Shown piece by piece: positions 61,083 to 64,000 of a stretch of DNA of 64,000 nucleotides. Origin of the DNA: Cokeromyces recurvatus (lineage: Eukaryota; Mucoromycota; Mucoromycetes; Mucorales; Mucoraceae); contig NW_026251420.1 of the NCBI RefSeq assembly GCF_025118155.1, positions 1-64,000 of the forward strand, in the 5' to 3' direction. Under the pieces are notes generated by a model. It had not been told where the DNA came from, searched no databases, and saw only the letters and a program-made list of their open reading frames with translations. Made by a program: the position numbers and the translations under genes. Each line of letters begins with the position of its first letter. The stretch's first letter is position 1.

Positions 61083-62246
61083 ATGACAGAAAAGCAATTT
61101 ATTGGAGCTATCGACCAAGGAACGACTTCTTCACGGTTTTTAATATTTGATGATGAGGGAAAATTGATTACTTTTCATCAAGTTGAACTAGCGCAATCAC
61201 AACCACATTCTGGGTAAATATCGTACATATCACACTATATATTCTTTCCTTCTTCTCCATTTGTTTATTCTTATATACATATATATATACATATATATAT
61301 ATCTAGTTGGTTGGAACATGATCCTTTACTTATTCTTGATACAGTTCTCGAATGTATCGAAAAGACAATTAAACGGTTCGAGCTTATGGGCCATCATGTC
61401 AAGGATATCAAAGCGATTGGTGTCACGAATCAACGTGAATCAGCTGTCGCATGGAACAAAAGAACAGGCGAACCTTTACGTAACACGATCGTCTGGAGTG
61501 ATGTACGAACCGATGACCTTGTTCACGACCTTAAAGAAAAGGAAAAGAAAGATGGCAATGATATTCAAATTCAAGATATTGCAGGCCTCAGTCTCTCGTC
61601 CTATTTTACAGCAGTCAAGTTTCGCTGGATGCTGGATCATGATGAAAAAGTGAAAGAGGCTGTGAAAGCAGGCGAGGCTTGTTTGGGTACCGTTGATAGT
61701 TGGCTAATTTACAAATTGACAAATCACTCATCATTTGTAACTGACGTAACAAATGCGAGTCGTACATTATTAATGAATCTCAAGACATTAAATTGGGATG
61801 ATGATCTATTGAGGTTTTTTGACATTGACAAGGAATTATTACCAACATTATGTTCATCATCAGAAATATATGGTAAATTAGAGATAGAAAATTGTGCACT
61901 CAAAGGTATACCTATTAGTGGCTGTTTAGGGGATCAACAAGCAGCCCTCTTAGGCCAAAAATGTTTTTCGAAAGGAGAGGCAAAATGTACTTTTGGTACT
62001 GGTGCATTCATGTTATTTAATACTGGGGAAGATATGGTAAAATCTAAACATGGTTTGATTATGACTATTGCGTTTAAACTGGGTAAAGAAGCAAAAGCAA
62101 CGTATGCTTTAGAGGGATCAGTAGCAGTAGCTGGTTCTTCATTGAGATGGTTAAGAGATAATCTAAGACTTATTAATTCCATGGAAGAAGTGAGTGAATT
62201 AGGTAAAAAAATGAAACAGTTTATTTTTATTTTATTTTTATTTTAA

Positions 62247-62284
<38 letters not shown>

Positions 62285-62834
62285 CATTTGGTTAGCTAAA
62301 CATGTCCCTGATACAGGAGGTGTCTATTTTGTCACAGCATTTTCAGGTTTATTTGCACCTTATTGGAGAGATGATGCAAGAGGAACAATGATAGGATTAA
62401 CGAGTTATACAAATAAATATCATCTAGCACGAGCCACATTAGAATCCATGTCATATCAATCAAAGGCTATTTTAGATGCCATGAATCAAGATGCAGGTGT
62501 TCCTCTAAAAGTACTTAAAGTAGATGGAGGTGTATCTAACTCAGATATTGCTATGCAAATACAAGCTGATATTTTGGGCATCCATGTTGAACGACCCTCA
62601 ATGAGAGAAACAACAGCATTGGGGACTGCTATTGCTGCTGGATTAGCAGTAGGTGTTTGGAAAGACATTGATGAACTGAAAGAAAAAATGACTAATGGCG
62701 ATGATGTGACAACTTTTATACCTAACACAACAACTAAAGAAAGGGAAGAAAAATATAAAATATGGAAAAAAGCGGTAGATACTTCACTTCATTGGACAAA
62801 TGATGTAGACAATTTAAGTGAAGATGATGAATAG
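61083..62834 (+). CDS. GUT1: Glycerol kinase
   Basis: Three exons join in frame (61083-61213, 61307-62202, 62296-62834), 521 residues. FGGY-kinase landmarks: IDQGTTSSRFLIFD (phosphate loop 1), WLEHDPLLI, IGVTNQRESAVAWNKRTGE, LGTVDSWLIYKLT, GCLGDQQAALLGQ, CTFGTGAFMLFNTG (adenosine side), ALEGSVAVAGSSLRWLRD, FSGLFAPYWRDDARG and VDGGVSNSDIAMQ. It phosphorylates glycerol to glycerol 3-phosphate in the cytosol. The start at 61083 (MTEKQFIGAIDQG) is preferred because upstream in-frame codons lack ATG. The second intron contains a T run of about 36. The C-terminus is acidic (SEDDE). Confidence 0.96.
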
Positions 62835-62886
62835 ATATATATATTTTTTTAAAAGAAAATAAAGTTTGTCTAAGAGGCAATGAAAT

Positions 62887-63281
62887 TAAATATTCAAGTA
62901 AGTAATTGTAAAATAATACGTACAAGTGTTTAGAATATTACTTCAGAGGCTTTTCATCCCAGTTAATAATCCCTTTAATGAGTTTTAATGCAGAGTAAAA
63001 AAAAAACATTTCACATAACTTTAAATTGACACATTTAGTAATTCTAAAATAGTTTCAAGATGAGAGATTATTCATTGAATCAAACTTTACATGGGGAATC
63101 CAACATTATAGATTTTTATGTGAACAAAGGAATGAGGTTCAATGATAAAGAGAAGACTACTGAAGCTATCTTTAAAAAGACAGTTGAATAAATTCTGAGC
63201 AAAGATAGTGAAGATACAGTAGTTTTGAAGGAGTCTTGTAATGAAATATGCACTGGTGAATATATGGTGTATGCAATATTA
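62887..63281. repeat. Left arm of a 395-bp perfect inverted repeat
   Basis: It starts TAAATATTCAAGTAAG and ends GTATGCAATATTA. The reverse complement matches 63312-63706 over the full 395 bp with no difference found by eye, including a 10-nt A run. Outside, weaker pairing continues between about 62853-62888 and 63747-63782 after a 42-bp insert in the right arm. Confidence 0.95.
63067..63280 (+). pseudogene. Coding-like remnant inside the inverted repeat
   Basis: Near 63060 a frame opens with ATG AGA GAT and reads MRDYSLNQTLHGESNIIDFY, then VNKGMRFNDKEKTTEAIFKK, one stop, then ILSKDSEDTVVLKESCNEIC and TGEYMVYAI up to the arm end. Seventy open codons with a protein-like composition in such AT-rich DNA suggest an old gene or transposon fragment. 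No family was recognised. Confidence 0.3.
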
Positions 63282-63311
63282 AAATCAATAATATTATTTC
63301 ATATAAATAAA

Positions 63312-63706
63312 TAATATTGCATACACCATATATTCACCAGTGCATATTTCATTACAAGACTCCTTCAAAACTACTGTATCTTCACTATCTTTGCTCAGAA
63401 TTTATTCAACTGTCTTTTTAAAGATAGCTTCAGTAGTCTTCTCTTTATCATTGAACCTCATTCCTTTGTTCACATAAAAATCTATAATGTTGGATTCCCC
63501 ATGTAAAGTTTGATTCAATGAATAATCTCTCATCTTGAAACTATTTTAGAATTACTAAATGTGTCAATTTAAAGTTATGTGAAATGTTTTTTTTTTACTC
63601 TGCATTAAAACTCATTAAAGGGATTATTAACTGGGATGAAAAGCCTCTGAAGTAATATTCTAAACACTTGTACGTATTATTTTACAATTACTTACTTGAA
63701 TATTTA
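63312..63706. repeat. Right arm of the 395-bp inverted repeat
   Basis: This is the exact inverted partner of 62887-63281, separated by a 30-nt AT-rich loop (63282-63311). Confidence 0.95.
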
Positions 63707-64000
63707 TATATCTGATAATACAGAATTATGTGCCGTGCCCAAAATAAGATTAATTTCATTGCTTCTTAGATAATCTTTATTTATTTATTTTTTTTGACAA
63801 AAATGGAACAATTGGCGCTTTTTAGAAGTCCCAAATCACACCATTAAAACAATACATAAACTCGTCAGGAACATGGTTGTTAGACACTTTGAAACTATCA
63901 AAGATGGAAATGCGCAAATAAAGGATTGATATAGGTAAAATTGACTAACTCTTATGTGCAAAGGCAAAAGAAACCATCATACGCAAATTTATTATTGTGA
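63707..64000. other. Window end, no gene recognised
   Basis: The first 42 bp are unique; then about 35 bp (TTAATTTCATTGCTTCTTAG and on) resume imperfect pairing with sequence just after the glycerol kinase stop. The rest shows no recognisable gene. Confidence 0.4.

Noticed and set aside
1..64000. CRISPR arrays, rRNA genes, bacterial operons, prophage
   Set aside because: None seen. Genes have spliceosomal introns and fungal families throughout.

Overview
The window looks like chromosomal DNA of an early-diverging fungus, most likely Mucoromycota (Mucorales-type). It is AT-rich, and its genes are cut by many short GT-AG introns, often with very long poly-T tracts before the acceptor. The proteins are plainly fungal (Boi/Pob1-type SH3-SAM-PH protein, Scd6/LSM14, SRP receptor beta, Ubc6, Snx4). 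The transposon mix (LINE with gag-like ORF1, Tnp2/CACTA-Plavaka-like transposase, DD34E Tc1/mariner, Fanzor) also fits that group. The species cannot be named from sequence alone.

Layout. 1-6.7 kb is a nest of mobile elements: the 3' end of a LINE, a Tnp2-type transposase gene truncated by a dispersed repeat, a young Tc1/mariner element with perfect 92-bp inverted repeats and TA target duplication, and a fossil of a second mariner. 7.3-22.9 kb is gene-dense and ordinary: a multi-BRCT protein, PRP39, monoacylglycerol lipase, SNX4/Atg24, UBC6, SRP receptor beta and a WD40-inositol 5-phosphatase. 23.7-28.1 kb is a second mobile cluster. It contains a decayed Fanzor (eukaryotic TnpB-like RNA-guided nuclease) gene inside its own element with terminal inverted repeats and a TTA target duplication, apparently inserted at the 5' end of a LINE ORF1 relic, next to a 5' fragment of the same mariner family seen at 3.6 kb. 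28.9-53.8 kb is again mostly genes: REX1-like exonuclease, KIN4-like kinase, SFT2, CHID1-like GH18, Boi/Pob1, an F-box protein, a uracil-type permease, LSM14/Scd6, a frameshifted GH17 glucanase, mS35 and a second F-box protein. 53.8-58.6 kb is gene-poor with a tRNA-Cys, transposase fossils and the second copy of the dispersed repeat. 58.6-62.8 kb holds a sugar transporter, a TPP-riboswitch-like element and glycerol kinase. The end of the window carries a 395-bp perfect inverted repeat with a 30-nt loop.

The genes do not form one pathway; this is a normal eukaryotic mixture (splicing, ER/endosome trafficking, mitochondrial translation, lipid and glycerol metabolism). Monoacylglycerol lipase releases glycerol and glycerol kinase phosphorylates it, but they lie 48 kb apart and there is no sign of co-regulation. 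The most notable content is the Fanzor-bearing element, the large inverted repeat and the riboswitch candidate. All family calls come from reading motifs in translated sequence; no database search was possible.
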